DNA of 64,000 bases, taken from Actinopolyspora lacussalsi. GTDB lineage: Bacteria; Actinomycetota; Actinomycetes; Mycobacteriales; Pseudonocardiaceae. The position numbers and the translations under genes are program-made. The notes below the pieces were generated by a model. The model ran no database searches. It was not told where the DNA came from and worked only from the letters and a program-made list of their open reading frames with translations. The stretch is taken from the NCBI GenBank assembly GCA_030803735.1, contig JAURUC010000001.1:4848501-4912500 (forward strand). Direction: 5' to 3'. This document shows positions 12,039 through 20,840 of this stretch, in pieces (positions within the stretch are counted from its first letter, which is position 1; each line of letters starts with the position of its first letter).

Positions 12039-12500
12039 TCAGCCCTCTCCGCTGATGATCCGTTCCCCTTCCACGTGAACGGCGATCCCGGGAAGCGCGG
12101 TGCGGGCCGGACCACTGACCACTTCACCCGAGGAGGATTCGAACACCGAGTTGTGGCAGGGGCAGCGCAGCCGCTCGCCGTCTGCCCGCACTGTGCAGCC
12201 CATGTGGGTGCACACCGCGCTGTGCGCGGTGAACTCCCCCTCGCTCGGCTGGGCCAGCGCGATCTGTTCGTTGTCGGGGCCCTCGGTTATCAGCGCGCCA
12301 CCGACCGGAACCTCGTCAACACGTGCCAGTGCGTTGCCCTGCTTCGGGCTTTCCTCCGTCGGGGAGTCGGTCTCCTCGGTGGTCGTCAACGAGGACCCGC
12401 TGTAGGAACCGTCCCCGCAGCCGCTCAACGCCGTCACGCCCGCGACGGCCCCTCCGGTGACCAGTAACCGACGACGGGAGGTCGCTCGTTCGGAACTCAT
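12039..12500 (-). CDS. Rieske (2Fe-2S) lipoprotein
   Basis: This 153-aa exported protein carries a Rieske cluster. The N-terminus has a twin-arginine-like signal (SRRRLLVTGGAV) and a lipobox ALSGC, so the mature protein is probably anchored outside the membrane. A Ser/Thr/Glu-rich linker follows. The cluster ligands are C-T-H-M-G-C and C-P-C-H-N-S, the standard two Cys plus two His set, with the GxxxxGPAxxxL-like closing turn. It stands alone, so it is not a bc1 subunit. The redox partner is unknown. Confidence 0.92.
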   Translation of the reverse strand: MSSERATSRRRLLVTGGAVAGVTALSGCGDGSYSGSSLTTTEETDSPTEESPKQGNALARVDEVPVGGALITEGPDNEQIALAQPSEGEFTAHSAVCTHMGCTVRADGERLRCPCHNSVFESSSGEVVSGPARTALPGIAVHVEGERIISGEG

Positions 12501-12652
12501 CTCGCCTCCGAGCTGTCACTCGCGTCGAACCGCATGATACCGGCATAGTGGCACGGTCGCCGAGTGCGGTACAGCATTCCGGGAAGTGAACGGAGCGCGC
12601 GGGCATCGGCGTACCTGGTGACGGACACTTCGACGGCGGAGCTGGAAATACC

Positions 12653-13042
12653 ATGAGCCCTTCTGACCAAGCCGGACGCGCGACCGTCGAGCTGTTGAGG
12701 ACACTGGTGGCGACAGGACTGCTCATGTCCGCCGTGGTGCACCTCGAGCTCTGGGCGCAAGGTGTGCGCGACGTAGCGGTGATCGGACCGCTCTTTCTGC
12801 TCAACGCGGTCGCGGGAGTGGTGCTCGCGTTCGTGTTGCTGTGGTGGAAGCACTGGCTTCCCGTCCTCGGTTCGCTCGGATTCGGCGTTCTCACGCTGGT
12901 CGCCTTCTTCCTCGCGGTCACCATCGGTCTGTTCGGTTCCGAGGAGGTGGCGGTGGGTGTTCCGCAACTGCTGGCCGGGGTCGCCGAGGGCGTAGTGATC
13001 GTGGCCGCGGTCCCGTTGCTGTTGCTCGGCAGCCACGACTGA
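12653..13042 (+). CDS. Four-helix membrane protein of unknown function
   Basis: This 129-aa integral membrane protein has four predicted hydrophobic helices at about residues 15-33, 40-62, 67-87 and 98-122. A His-Leu-Glu-Leu-Trp pattern near the end of the first helix recalls small DUF-type actinobacterial membrane proteins, but I cannot name the family. It starts at ATG 12653 and is divergent from the Rieske gene (152-bp spacer). Its end runs into a partial repeat word, GATCGAAGTTTTCCGGTCGG, at 13041-13060. Confidence 0.75.
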   Translation: MSPSDQAGRATVELLRTLVATGLLMSAVVHLELWAQGVRDVAVIGPLFLLNAVAGVVLAFVLLWWKHWLPVLGSLGFGVLTLVAFFLAVTIGLFGSEEVAVGVPQLLAGVAEGVVIVAAVPLLLLGSHD

Positions 13043-13115
13043 TCGAAGTTTTCCGGTCGGGTTATCGGGTCACTCACTCGGCGGAACGACCGCGTCCCGG
13101 ACTCCCGCACTCCCG

Positions 13116-13697
13116 TTACGAGTCGTGCGCCTCGTCCGCTCCGCCTCGTTCGTGCAACAACAACAGCGTGTAGGCGGCGATGGACTGCGCATCGGTTATC
13201 TCACCCCGTCGGATCATCCTTTCGAGTTCCGCACGTGTGAACCAGGCCGAGCGCATGTCCTGTTCCTCGGGTTCACGTTCGTGCTCGCCGGGGGTGAGAC
13301 CGGTGGCGAGGAAGGCGCGACCCCGTTGGCTGGACAGTCCGGGAGCCACGTCCAGCGAACCGAGCTCGACGAGACGCTCGGCTCGCAGGCCGGTCTCCTC
13401 GCGCAGCTCGCGCCCGGCGAGTTCCAGCCCGTCGAGCTCGGTGAGACCGGGTGCGGTCCCCTGCGGAAACTCCCAACGGCGTATCCCCAGTGGATAGCGG
13501 TACTGCTCGACCAGCCGCACTCGTTCGGCGCCCGGAGCGTCGCTCCCCTCACCGGTTTCCAGCGGGATGATCAGAGCGTAGTCGGGCTTGTCCACGACGC
13601 CGTAGATCCCGTCGGAACCGTCCGCACGCCGGATGGCGTCCTCGCGGACGGTCATCCACGCATTGGCGTAAACCTGCCTGCTGCTCTCGGTTCGCAT
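13116..13697 (-). CDS. NUDIX hydrolase (ADP-ribose pyrophosphatase-like)
   Basis: This 193-aa Nudix hydrolase would cleave a nucleoside diphosphate linked to another group. The Nudix box is read in the span [12 protein letters not shown] followed by RELREETGL. The preceding [14 protein letters not shown] strand resembles the ADP-ribose/sugar-nucleotide subgroup. The ATG at 13697 follows AGAGGA; a longer frame to 13799 runs over the nucS promoter and is rejected. It is divergent from nucS. Confidence 0.88.
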   Translation of the reverse strand: MRTESSRQVYANAWMTVREDAIRRADGSDGIYGVVDKPDYALIIPLETGEGSDAPGAERVRLVEQYRYPLGIRRWEFPQGTAPGLTELDGLELAGRELREETGLRAERLVELGSLDVAPGLSSQRGRAFLATGLTPGEHEREPEEQDMRSAWFTRAELERMIRRGEITDAQSIAAYTLLLLHERGGADEAHDS

Positions 13698-13773
13698 CTG
13701 CTCGGTCCTCTTTGGATGTGGTCCCGGTAGGCGGTTGTCGGAAGTGGTGGGTCTTGCCTTTACGCTCTGTCGA

Positions 13774-14433
13774 GTGCGTCTGGTAATCGCTTCCTGCAAG
13801 GTCGACTACATCGGCAGGCTCAACGCTCATCTGCCGTTGGCGACACGACTGCTGTTGATCAAAGCCGATGGCTCGGTGTCCGTGCACTCCGACGACCGAG
13901 CCTACAAGCCGTTGAACTGGATGAGTCCGCCCTGCTGGCTCATCGAGGATCCCGATGTGTGGACCGTGCAGAACAAGGCGGGCGAGAAGCTGGTCATCGA
14001 TATCAAGGAGATCCTGCAGGACTCCAACTACGAGTTGGGGGCGGAACCGGGACTGGTCAAGGACGGCGTCGAGTCGCACCTGCAGCAGCTGCTCGCCGAG
14101 CACGTCAGCACACTCGGTGACGGTTGGAGTCTGGTGCGCCGGGAGTATCCGACCCCGATAGGGCCGGTCGACCTGATGTGTCGTGACTCCCAGGGCGGCA
14201 ACGTCGCCGTCGAGATCAAGCGGCGCGGCGAGATCGACGGAGTCGAACAGTTGACCCGGTATCTCGAGTTGCTCAACCGTGACCCCGTGCTGGCACCCGT
14301 CGGCGGTGTTTTCGCTGCGCAGCAGATCAAACCCCAGGCGCGCACGCTCGCGGAGGATCGCGGGATCCGCTGTGTGACGCTGGACTACGAACAGCTGCGG
14401 GGGATCACCCCCGACGAGTACCGGCTCTTCTGA
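13774..14433 (+). CDS. nucS: Mismatch-specific endonuclease NucS/EndoMS
   Basis: NucS (219 aa) cuts both strands at mismatches and replaces MutS/MutL in actinobacteria. The N-terminal DNA-binding half is followed by a PD-(D/E)XK nuclease half. The catalytic residues are visible as Asp133 (GPVDLM), Glu147 and Lys149 (VAVEIKRRG). The C-terminus ends in EYRLF, consistent with the short beta-clamp-binding tail described for the family. The GTG at 13774 gives the length usual for the family. It is divergent from the NUDIX gene. Confidence 0.94.
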   Translation: MRLVIASCKVDYIGRLNAHLPLATRLLLIKADGSVSVHSDDRAYKPLNWMSPPCWLIEDPDVWTVQNKAGEKLVIDIKEILQDSNYELGAEPGLVKDGVESHLQQLLAEHVSTLGDGWSLVRREYPTPIGPVDLMCRDSQGGNVAVEIKRRGEIDGVEQLTRYLELLNRDPVLAPVGGVFAAQQIKPQARTLAEDRGIRCVTLDYEQLRGITPDEYRLF

Positions 14434-14436
14434 GCG

Positions 14437-14505
14437 ATTGCTCGATGTCGGGGCAACCGCTCACGAGACGTGCGAGAGGTTCCGTCACGCAACCAGCTGC
14501 GCAGT
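14437..14505 (-). repeat. Partial dispersed repeat, inverted
   Basis: GATGTCGGGGC near 14445 and GCGAGAGGTTCCGTCACGCA at about 14471-14490 match the outer ends of the dispersed element read in reverse. The middle (the hairpin core) is lost. It lies between the nucS stop and the end of the convergent small-gene operon. Confidence 0.5.
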
Positions 14506-14523
14506 ACGTTCGGGGGAACACTC

Positions 14524-14781
14524 TCAGAGCTGGCGGAGGCCGTTCAGAATCCGCTCCATCAGCTCCATGTCCGGCGAGCTCACCCGTGGTGTGCTCCAGC
14601 CGTGTGCGGGGAACTCCGGCGGTCGGTACGCCGGCGACGCGGTGGCTCCCAGGGAGTGCTGTCGTGGCAGTTCGCCCCGGAACGCGGTTACGTAACGATG
14701 TGTCCGGCACGGGCGTGGTGCCCGCGGCAGCGGATCCGCCTCGACGGGGCTAAGTGCTTCGGGAATCGCGGGAGCCGTCAC
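14524..14781 (-). CDS. Small hypothetical protein, third gene of small-protein operon
   Basis: This 85-aa protein has no family I recognise. It starts MTAPAIPEALSPVEADPLPR, is Pro/Arg-rich in the middle, and ends in an amphipathic helix (SSPDMELMERILNGLRQL). Support for coding: the GTG at 14781 overlaps the stop of the upstream 51-aa gene by 4 bp (GTGA), and AAGGAG lies nine bases before it. It ends close to the nucS stop, with which it is convergent. It is likely cytoplasmic. Confidence 0.6.
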   Translation of the reverse strand: MTAPAIPEALSPVEADPLPRAPRPCRTHRYVTAFRGELPRQHSLGATASPAYRPPEFPAHGWSTPRVSSPDMELMERILNGLRQL

Positions 14782-14933
14782 TGCTCGGTCTCCTTGCCAC
14801 GTTTCGGTGTTCGAGTCACCGGAGTGAGCACGGCGGTCGGCTCCGTCGCGGCTCCGGTCGGCAACCGGCGTTCGCCGGGAAGCCATCGGCGCCGTGTCCA
14901 CCACGCGGCCGACCGCGGGGTCCGTTCCTTCAC
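14778..14933 (-). CDS. Small basic protein (51 aa), second gene of small-protein operon
   Basis: This short gene reads MKERTPRSAAWWTRRRWLPG onward and ends KRGKETEQ. It is strongly basic and has three Trp near the N-terminus, which could sit at the membrane surface. The GTG at 14933 has a perfect AGGAGG seven bases upstream, and the stop overlaps the next start by 4 bp. No family is recognised. It follows the 36-aa membrane peptide gene by 60 bp. Confidence 0.6.
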   Translation of the reverse strand: MKERTPRSAAWWTRRRWLPGERRLPTGAATEPTAVLTPVTRTPKRGKETEQ

Positions 14934-14993
14934 GGGAATGCCTCCTAGCTCGGTGACTCGGGGTCGGACTTCTCGCTCCGCGACCGAGCCGGT

Positions 14994-15104
14994 TCAACCA
15001 TGCGGCGTGCCGCGCCGTGGGGTGTCGGAGAGCCAGCGCAGTAGCAACCAGGGGCCCACCACCAGTGTCACAGCCAGTAGCGCCAGTACGGCGGCGATGC
15101 TCAT
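14994..15104 (-). CDS. 36-aa single-pass membrane peptide, first gene of small-protein operon
   Basis: The peptide is MSIAAVLALLAVTLVVGPWL, then LLRWLSDTPRRGTPHG. One hydrophobic helix (residues 3-23) is followed by a basic tail, so the tail is probably inside the cell. The ATG at 15104 has an AGGAGGTG at ideal spacing. Small subunits of this shape accompany some sodium-coupled transporters, and a sodium/solute symporter lies divergently 560 bp away. A partnership is inference only. Confidence 0.6.
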   Translation of the reverse strand: MSIAAVLALLAVTLVVGPWLLLRWLSDTPRRGTPHG

Positions 15105-15601
15105 CAGTTCACCTCCTGTGGTCGATATGATGCTATGTGTGACCTCCTTTCCGTGGTAGATGTTCGGAATTCACTGCACTTTTCGGGTTAATATCTCTCC
15201 CTGGTAGTGGCCCGTGTAGCGGTTGTGTGGTGCGGATTCTCGACTGTGTGTGTTCGGTTGGGTGTCGCGGTGGCGAGGCCGTCCCGAACGTTCGAGCATG
15301 ATTCATTTTTGTGGTTACTCTTCGTGATAATTTGTTGATCTTTATTGTCGTGCTGTGCGATGTTCGACCCTCGATCGTGCTCGTGTTGGTTCCCGTTTTC
15401 GTCCCGGTTCGGCGCTGCCGTGCGGCTACGGAGTCGAGCGGCATGTCCGCGCTGGGACGGATGTCGTAGTACGGACTGCTCCTGATCGGCTAGGATGATC
15501 TTCCGTTCGGCTGCTTGGCCGAGCGTGCCTGATCGATTTAGCGTCCGTAGTCAACGAATTGATATCGGCCCCTCTGTGACTCGGCGCACTGTGGGGTATT
15601 G

Positions 15602-15619
15602 TTCACCTGCTTTGGTGAA
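15602..15619 (+). promoter_or_regulatory. Inverted repeat upstream of the symporter
   Basis: TTCACC-N6-GGTGAA lies about 45 bp before the symporter start. It is within a 559-bp spacer (15105-15663) that is clearly AT-richer than the rest of the window, with runs such as GATAATTTGTTGATC. The spacer must hold the promoters of both divergent units. No gene is credible in it. The site is a candidate operator or small hairpin. Confidence 0.4.
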
Positions 15620-15663
15620 TGGTGATTACCGTTTGAACTTGTTTAATTTGGAGGTGGGGTAGC

Positions 15664-17343
15664 GTGCATGTGCTAGCCCAGGAGCAGCTTCGACTGGACG
15701 CCGGGCCGGTCGACTACCTGCTGCTCGCGCTCTACTTCGCGTTCGTGCTCGGGATCGGGCTCCTGGCGCGTCGTTCGGTGTCGAGCAGTCTTGACTTCTT
15801 CCTCTCCGGGCGGTCACTGCCCGCGTGGGTGACGGGGCTGGCCTTCATAGCGGCCAACCTCGGTGCTGTCGAGATCATCGGAATGTCCGCCAACGGCGCC
15901 CAGTACGGCATGCCGACGATGCACTACTTCTGGGTCGGTGCCATCCCGGCGATGCTGTTCCTCGGTGTCGTGATGATGCCGTTCTACTACGGCTCGAAGG
16001 TGCGCAGCGTTCCGGAATTCATGCTGCGCCGTTTCGGCAAAGCCGCGCATCTGGTCAACGCCATCAGCTTCGCGGTGGCGCAGCTGCTCATCGCGGGTGT
16101 GAACCTGTTCCTGCTCGCCAGCATCGTCAACGTCCTGCTCGGCTGGCCGCTGTGGTTCTCCGTGATCATCGCCGCGTTGATCGTGCTCAGCTACACCGGA
16201 CTCGGTGGTCTCTCCGCGGCGATCTACAACGAGGTGCTGCAGTTCTTCGTCATCGTCGCCGCGCTTCTCCCACTGACCATCGTCGGCATGATCAAGGTCG
16301 GCGGTTGGTCCGGACTGGTCGACAAGGTCGGTACCCAGTACGGCGCCAACGAGCTCTCGGCCTGGCCGGGTAACGAACTCACCGGGTTCGGCAGCAACTT
16401 CCTGTCGGTACTGGGAATCGTCTTCGGGCTCGGGTTCGTGCTGGCCTTCGGCTACTGGACCACCAACTTCGTCGAGGTCCAGCGTGCGATGGCTTCCAAG
16501 AGCATGTCCGCCGCGCAGCGCACCCCGATCATCGGTGCCTTCCCGAAGATGCTCATCCCGTTCCTGGTGATCATCCCCGGTATGATCGCCGGTGCTTCCG
16601 TCCAGGAAATGATGGTGTTCAAGCAGACGGGTGAGGGCAACGTCGAGTACAACGACGCTCTCCTGCTGCTGATGCGTGATCTGCTGCCCAACGGCATCCT
16701 GGGGATCGCGCTCGCCGGATTGCTGGCATCGTTCATGGCGGGCATGGCCGCGAACCTGAGTTCGTTCAACACCGTGTTCACCTACGACATCTGGCAGGCC
16801 TACGTTATCCGGAACCGCCCGGACAGCTACTACCTGAGCATGGGTCGCTGGGTCACGGTGGGGTCCACGGTCATCGCGATCGGTACCGCGTTCATCGCTT
16901 CGGGCTACTCGAACCTGATGGACTACCTGCAGCAGCTGTTCTCGCTGTTCAACGCCCCGTTGTTCGCCACGTTCATCCTCGGTATGTTCTGGAAGCGCAT
17001 GACCCCGGCCGCCGGTTGGTCCGGTCTCGTGCTCGGTACCGCCGCCTCGTTGAGCGTCTTCCTGATGGCCGAGACCGGTGTGCTGGACCTTCCGGGACAG
17101 GGAGCGAGCTTCGTCGGAGCCGGCGCGGCCTTCGTGGTCGACATCCTCGTCAGCGTCGTGGTCAGCCTGGCCACCAGGCCCAAGCCCGCCGCCGAGCTCG
17201 TCGGACTGGTTTACGGACTGACGCCGAAGGAGGACCGCACCGCCTCAACGACCGGAGAGGACGCGGGCTGGTACCGCAGGCCCGCGCTGCTGGCCGGGAT
17301 CGTGTTGGTGATAGTCATCATCCTCAACATCGTCTTCGGGTAA
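15664..17343 (+). CDS. Sodium/solute symporter (SSS family)
   Basis: This 559-aa integral membrane protein has about 14 hydrophobic helices and should import a small solute using the sodium gradient. SSS hallmarks: SLDFFLSGRSLPAWVTGLAF in the second helix region, GLGGLSAAIYNEVLQFF in helices 5-6, and LAGLLASFMAGMAANLSSFN in the Na+ site helix. It is closer to the vSGLT/sugar branch than to proline permeases, but the substrate cannot be told. The GTG at 15664 follows GGAGGTGGGG. A 91-aa membrane protein gene follows by 27 bp. Confidence 0.9.
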   Translation: MHVLAQEQLRLDAGPVDYLLLALYFAFVLGIGLLARRSVSSSLDFFLSGRSLPAWVTGLAFIAANLGAVEIIGMSANGAQYGMPTMHYFWVGAIPAMLFLGVVMMPFYYGSKVRSVPEFMLRRFGKAAHLVNAISFAVAQLLIAGVNLFLLASIVNVLLGWPLWFSVIIAALIVLSYTGLGGLSAAIYNEVLQFFVIVAALLPLTIVGMIKVGGWSGLVDKVGTQYGANELSAWPGNELTGFGSNFLSVLGIVFGLGFVLAFGYWTTNFVEVQRAMASKSMSAAQRTPIIGAFPKMLIPFLVIIPGMIAGASVQEMMVFKQTGEGNVEYNDALLLLMRDLLPNGILGIALAGLLASFMAGMAANLSSFNTVFTYDIWQAYVIRNRPDSYYLSMGRWVTVGSTVIAIGTAFIASGYSNLMDYLQQLFSLFNAPLFATFILGMFWKRMTPAAGWSGLVLGTAASLSVFLMAETGVLDLPGQGASFVGAGAAFVVDILVSVVVSLATRPKPAAELVGLVYGLTPKEDRTASTTGEDAGWYRRPALLAGIVLVIVIILNIVFG

Positions 17344-17370
17344 CCGCGTTCGCCATATCGGGAGGCAAGT

Positions 17371-17646
17371 ATGAGCGCATCCAACGAGAACGGCTCCCGC
17401 AGCGGGCAGCGTGCCGGAGTGTTCGACGTTCGCCAGGTGATCGCCGCGCTGTTCGTGCTCTACGGTCTGATCTGCACTCTGATGGGGCTGTTCGGCACCA
17501 GCTCCCGGGAGATCGATCAGGCGGCGGGGGTCAACATCAACCTCTGGAGCGGTATCGGCATGCTGGTCTTCGCCGGTTCCTTCATCCTCTGGGGTTGGTT
17601 GCGTCCGATCGTCGTTCCCACCGACTCGGAGAGCGAGTCCTCCTAG
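17371..17646 (+). CDS. Two-helix membrane protein downstream of symporter
   Basis: This 91-aa protein has two hydrophobic helices (about residues 23-43 and 58-78) with short polar ends. Proteins of this shape often lie directly after SSS symporter genes in actinobacteria and may be an accessory subunit; this is inferred from position. The ATG at 17371 has GGGAGGCAAGT upstream. It shares a transcript with the symporter and is closed by the palindrome at 17717-17748. Confidence 0.8.
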   Translation: MSASNENGSRSGQRAGVFDVRQVIAALFVLYGLICTLMGLFGTSSREIDQAAGVNINLWSGIGMLVFAGSFILWGWLRPIVVPTDSESESS

Positions 17647-17716
17647 CGGGACCTCGTCGACTCCCCGTTTCCCTGATCGTGGGTTCGGCGCAACCATTGA
17701 GCCGATGATTCGTTGA

Positions 17717-17748
17717 ACCTCCGCGCGGGCACGTGCCCGCGCGGAGGT
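17717..17748 (+). terminator. Perfect 32-bp palindrome after symporter operon
   Basis: The 16-base arm ACCTCCGCGCGGGCAC is followed at once by its exact reverse complement. It lies 70 bp after the stop of the 91-aa gene and before the aldehyde dehydrogenase. Such loop-less palindromes commonly act as terminators in high-GC actinobacteria. Confidence 0.7.
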
Positions 17749-17838
17749 CGCGTGCGTCGCCGTCCGGCCGAATTGCGTAGGCTGCGTCACATCAGCGACG
17801 TCGCGACCGGCGAACACCGATCGGTGGGGAGGCCGAGC

Positions 17839-19365
17839 ATGACCCAGACCGCCCGTGGCGGTGTCGAAGTACCCGTCGAGAAGACGGCCGACACCTCGCC
17901 CGGTTCCACCTTCGAATCCATCGATCCGCGTACCGGTGAAGTGGTGGGCACCCACCCGGTTCATGATCGGGAGCACGTCGCCGATGCCGTCCGCACCGCT
18001 CGCGACGCCCAGCACTGGTGGGAGGAACTGGGCTTCCAACAGCGGAAACTCCGGCTGGATGCCTGGCGCGAGCTGCTGGTCTCGCGGTTGGACGAGGCCG
18101 CGGAACTGATCTCCGCGGAGACCGGGAAGCCGATGGACGACGCCAGGCTCGAACTGGTGCTCGTCGTGGACCACCTGCACTGGGCGGCCGCCAACGCGTC
18201 CAAGGTGCTCCGCAGGCGAGGGGTTTCCGCCGGGGTTCTCATGGCCAACCAGGCCGCCACCGTGGAGTACCGCGCGTTCGGCGTCGTGGGAGTCATCGGG
18301 CCGTGGAACTATCCCGCCTTCACTCCGATGGGATCCATCGCCTACGCGCTCGCCGCGGGTAACTCGGTGGTGTTCAAGCCCAGCGAGCTGACCCCGGGCG
18401 TGGGGGAATGGCTGCGGCGGACCTTCGCCGAGGTGGTTCCCGAACAGCCCGTACTGCAGGTGGTGACCGGATTCGGCGATACCGGTGCCGCGCTGTGTCG
18501 TGCCGAGACGGACAAAATCGCCTTCACCGGTTCGACCGAAACCGGCAAGCGGGTGATGGCCACCTGCTCGGAGTCGCTGACCCCGGTGCTGGTGGAGTGC
18601 GGTGGTAAGGACGCCCTGATCGTGGATTCGGACGCCGATCTGCGCGCTGCCGCCGAGGCCGCGGTGTGGGGAGCCGTCTCCAATGCCGGACAGACCTGTA
18701 TCGGTGTGGAGCGCGTCTACGTGGTCGACTCCGTGGCCGACCGGTTCGTCCAGCTGGTGCTCGACCGCGCGGAGAAGCTGCGCCCGGGCGGACAGCCCAC
18801 CGCCGACCTCGGCCCCATCACGATGGGTTCGCAGGTGGATGTGATCCGCGAGCACATCGCCGATGCCGTCCGTTCCGGTGGGAAGGCCGAGCTGGGCGGT
18901 CAGAGTTCGGTTCGCCCGCCCTACGTCGATCCGGTGGTACTCACCGACGTGCCGGAGGACTCGGCCGCGGTCACGGAGGAGACCTTCGGCCCCACGATCG
19001 TGATCAACCGGGTGAGCACCGCCGAGGAGGGCGTCGAGCGCGCCAACGACGGTGACTACGGTCTCGGCGGGACGGTGTTCTCCCGTTCCAGGGGGACGGA
19101 GCTGGCTCGCCGCATGCGCACCGGGATGGTCGCGGTGAACTCGGTGATCTCGTTCGCCGCCGTGCCGGCCCTGCCGTTCGGCGGGGTGGGGGACTCCGGC
19201 TTCGGTCGGATTCACGGTGCCGACGGACTGCGTGAGTTCGCCAGGGCACAGTCCGTCACCCGGACCCGGTTCCGCATGCCGATCGATCCGATGACCTTCG
19301 GCCGTTCCGCGCGGACCGTCCGGTATCTGGTGCGGCTGATGAAGCTGATTCGCGGACGCCGGTGA
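17839..19365 (+). CDS. NAD(P)-dependent aldehyde dehydrogenase
   Basis: This 508-aa enzyme oxidises an aldehyde to an acid. The cofactor-binding part shows VGVIGPWNYPAFTPMGSI and the Rossmann turn FTGSTETGKRV. The general base is Glu253 (LVECGGKDA) and the nucleophile is Cys287 (NAGQTCIGVE). The C-terminal part has the usual EETFGP and LPFGGVGDSGFGR motifs. It resembles succinate-semialdehyde dehydrogenase-type members, but the substrate is not set by the sequence. ATG 17839 follows GGGGAGG. It stands alone. Confidence 0.9.
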   Translation: MTQTARGGVEVPVEKTADTSPGSTFESIDPRTGEVVGTHPVHDREHVADAVRTARDAQHWWEELGFQQRKLRLDAWRELLVSRLDEAAELISAETGKPMDDARLELVLVVDHLHWAAANASKVLRRRGVSAGVLMANQAATVEYRAFGVVGVIGPWNYPAFTPMGSIAYALAAGNSVVFKPSELTPGVGEWLRRTFAEVVPEQPVLQVVTGFGDTGAALCRAETDKIAFTGSTETGKRVMATCSESLTPVLVECGGKDALIVDSDADLRAAAEAAVWGAVSNAGQTCIGVERVYVVDSVADRFVQLVLDRAEKLRPGGQPTADLGPITMGSQVDVIREHIADAVRSGGKAELGGQSSVRPPYVDPVVLTDVPEDSAAVTEETFGPTIVINRVSTAEEGVERANDGDYGLGGTVFSRSRGTELARRMRTGMVAVNSVISFAAVPALPFGGVGDSGFGRIHGADGLREFARAQSVTRTRFRMPIDPMTFGRSARTVRYLVRLMKLIRGRR

Positions 19366-19705
19366 GCGTTCCGCGTTGACACGGTGCCCGCGCGGTCCCT
19401 CACCCGGTCGAGGGCGTGTCACCGGGCCCCGGCACGGGGCCGGCCAACGGTGGGCGGGCGGCACCACTTCGACTGGGCCGCCCGGTGGAACGACTTTTCG
19501 ACTGGCCGGTACTCGACTGTTGCCGGACTGTGGTGTCCCGAAGGATCCTGGGTGCGCGGAACCGTTCACGAACCGGTCGGCCGGCTCCGGGCTCCAGGTG
19601 GATTCGTCCGGCGTGTGCCCGTCCTCCCGACCCGGTAGGTATCGGTTCCGGGTATCCAGCGGTGGAGCCGGGCCTAAAGCGCCACGGTCTGTCAGGAGGT
19701 CGCCA
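19366..19705. other. Gap without recognisable gene before dhaK
   Basis: This 340-bp stretch has no credible gene: the frames that cross it carry no recognisable motif and poor codon use. It should hold the dha promoter. CAGGAGGT directly before 19706 is the dhaK ribosome-binding site. No clear repeat copy is present. Confidence 0.4.
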
Positions 19706-20701
19706 GTGAAGAAGATCATCAACGCTCCCGCCGATGTCGTGACCGACGCGCTGCGCGGCATGGCCGCCGCCCATCCCGATCGACTGCGGGTTCACCTGCA
19801 GCCGGACTTCGTGACCCGTGTCGACGCCCCGGTCTCCGACAAGGTGGCCGTGGTCTCCGGCGGAGGTTCCGGGCACGAACCGTTGCACGTCGGGTTCGTC
19901 GGTTCCGGCATGCTGGACGCCGCCGTCCCGGGGGCGGTGTTCACTTCACCCACCCCGGACGCCGTGCAAGCGGCTGTCCGGGAAGTGGACGGTGGTGCGG
20001 GGACGCTGTTGGTGGTCAAGAACTACACCGGCGACGTGCTCAACTTCGAGACCGCCGCCGAGCTGACCGAGGCGGAGAACATCGGGGTACGCACCGTCGT
20101 GGTCCAGGACGACGTGGCGGTACAGGACTCCACCAACACCGCGGGGCGGCGCGGGGTGGGCGGGACCGTCCTGCTGGAGAAGATCGTGGGTGCCGCCGCC
20201 GCACGAGGTCACGACCTGGCGAGCTGCCACGAGATCGCCGAACGCGTCAGTGCCGGGGTGCGTTCCATGGGGATGGCGTTGACCGCTCCCACTGTCCCCC
20301 ACGTCGGTGAACCGAGCTTCGAGCTGGCCGACTACGAGATGGAGATCGGTGTGGGCATCCACGCCGAACCCGGCAGGGAACGGGTCGAGCTGGAGTCTGC
20401 CGACCGGATCGTGCGACGGTTGCTCGAGCCGATCCTGGAGGATCTGCCGTTCCGGGAGGGCGACGAGGTGCTGTTGTTCACCAACTCGATGGGGGGCACA
20501 CCTCCGACGGAACTGTATCTCGCGCACGGTGTCGCCGAGCGGTTCCTCGCGGAACGCGGTGTTCGCGTCACCCGGAGACTGGTCGGGCCCTACATCACCA
20601 GTCTGGAAATGCAGGGGATGAGCTTTACACTGCTCAAGCTGGATGACGAGCTGCGGCAGCTGTGGGACGCACCGGTGAACACCCCCGCGTTGACCTGGTG
20701 A
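19706..20701 (+). CDS. dhaK: Dihydroxyacetone kinase subunit DhaK
   Basis: This 331-aa subunit binds dihydroxyacetone covalently. The N-terminal glycine loop VVSGGGSGHEPLHVGFVG and NYTGDVLNF are typical. The substrate-binding residue is His219 in GVGIHAEPG. The C-terminal MGGTPPTELY segment is also conserved. The GTG at 19706 follows CAGGAGGT. It lies in the order dhaK-dhaL-dhaM, which marks the PTS-dependent (PEP-using) rather than the ATP-dependent enzyme. It acts in the cytoplasm to make dihydroxyacetone phosphate. Confidence 0.95.
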   Translation: MKKIINAPADVVTDALRGMAAAHPDRLRVHLQPDFVTRVDAPVSDKVAVVSGGGSGHEPLHVGFVGSGMLDAAVPGAVFTSPTPDAVQAAVREVDGGAGTLLVVKNYTGDVLNFETAAELTEAENIGVRTVVVQDDVAVQDSTNTAGRRGVGGTVLLEKIVGAAAARGHDLASCHEIAERVSAGVRSMGMALTAPTVPHVGEPSFELADYEMEIGVGIHAEPGRERVELESADRIVRRLLEPILEDLPFREGDEVLLFTNSMGGTPPTELYLAHGVAERFLAERGVRVTRRLVGPYITSLEMQGMSFTLLKLDDELRQLWDAPVNTPALTW

Positions 20702-20840
20702 GCCCCGGACCGAATGATCCGTTCGGCGGGACGCGGCGTTGTCCGGCGCCGTTCTCGCCCGGTGACTCGTCACCGCCGTATTCCCGCGTGAGTTCTCCGG
20801 TTGTCGCGTGAGGACTCCCGAAGACAGGATAGAGGACCGC

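Noticed and set aside
15133..15444. A 103-codon minus-strand frame in the AT-rich spacer, ending in an AAGGAGGT-like stretch
   Set aside because: Its codon use does not fit the genome and no ribosome-binding site precedes it. The spacer more likely holds promoters.
17245..19761. An 838-codon minus-strand frame over the symporter end, aldehyde dehydrogenase and dhaK start
   Set aside because: It crosses three genes whose products are clearly recognised on the plus strand. Its own translation has no motif.
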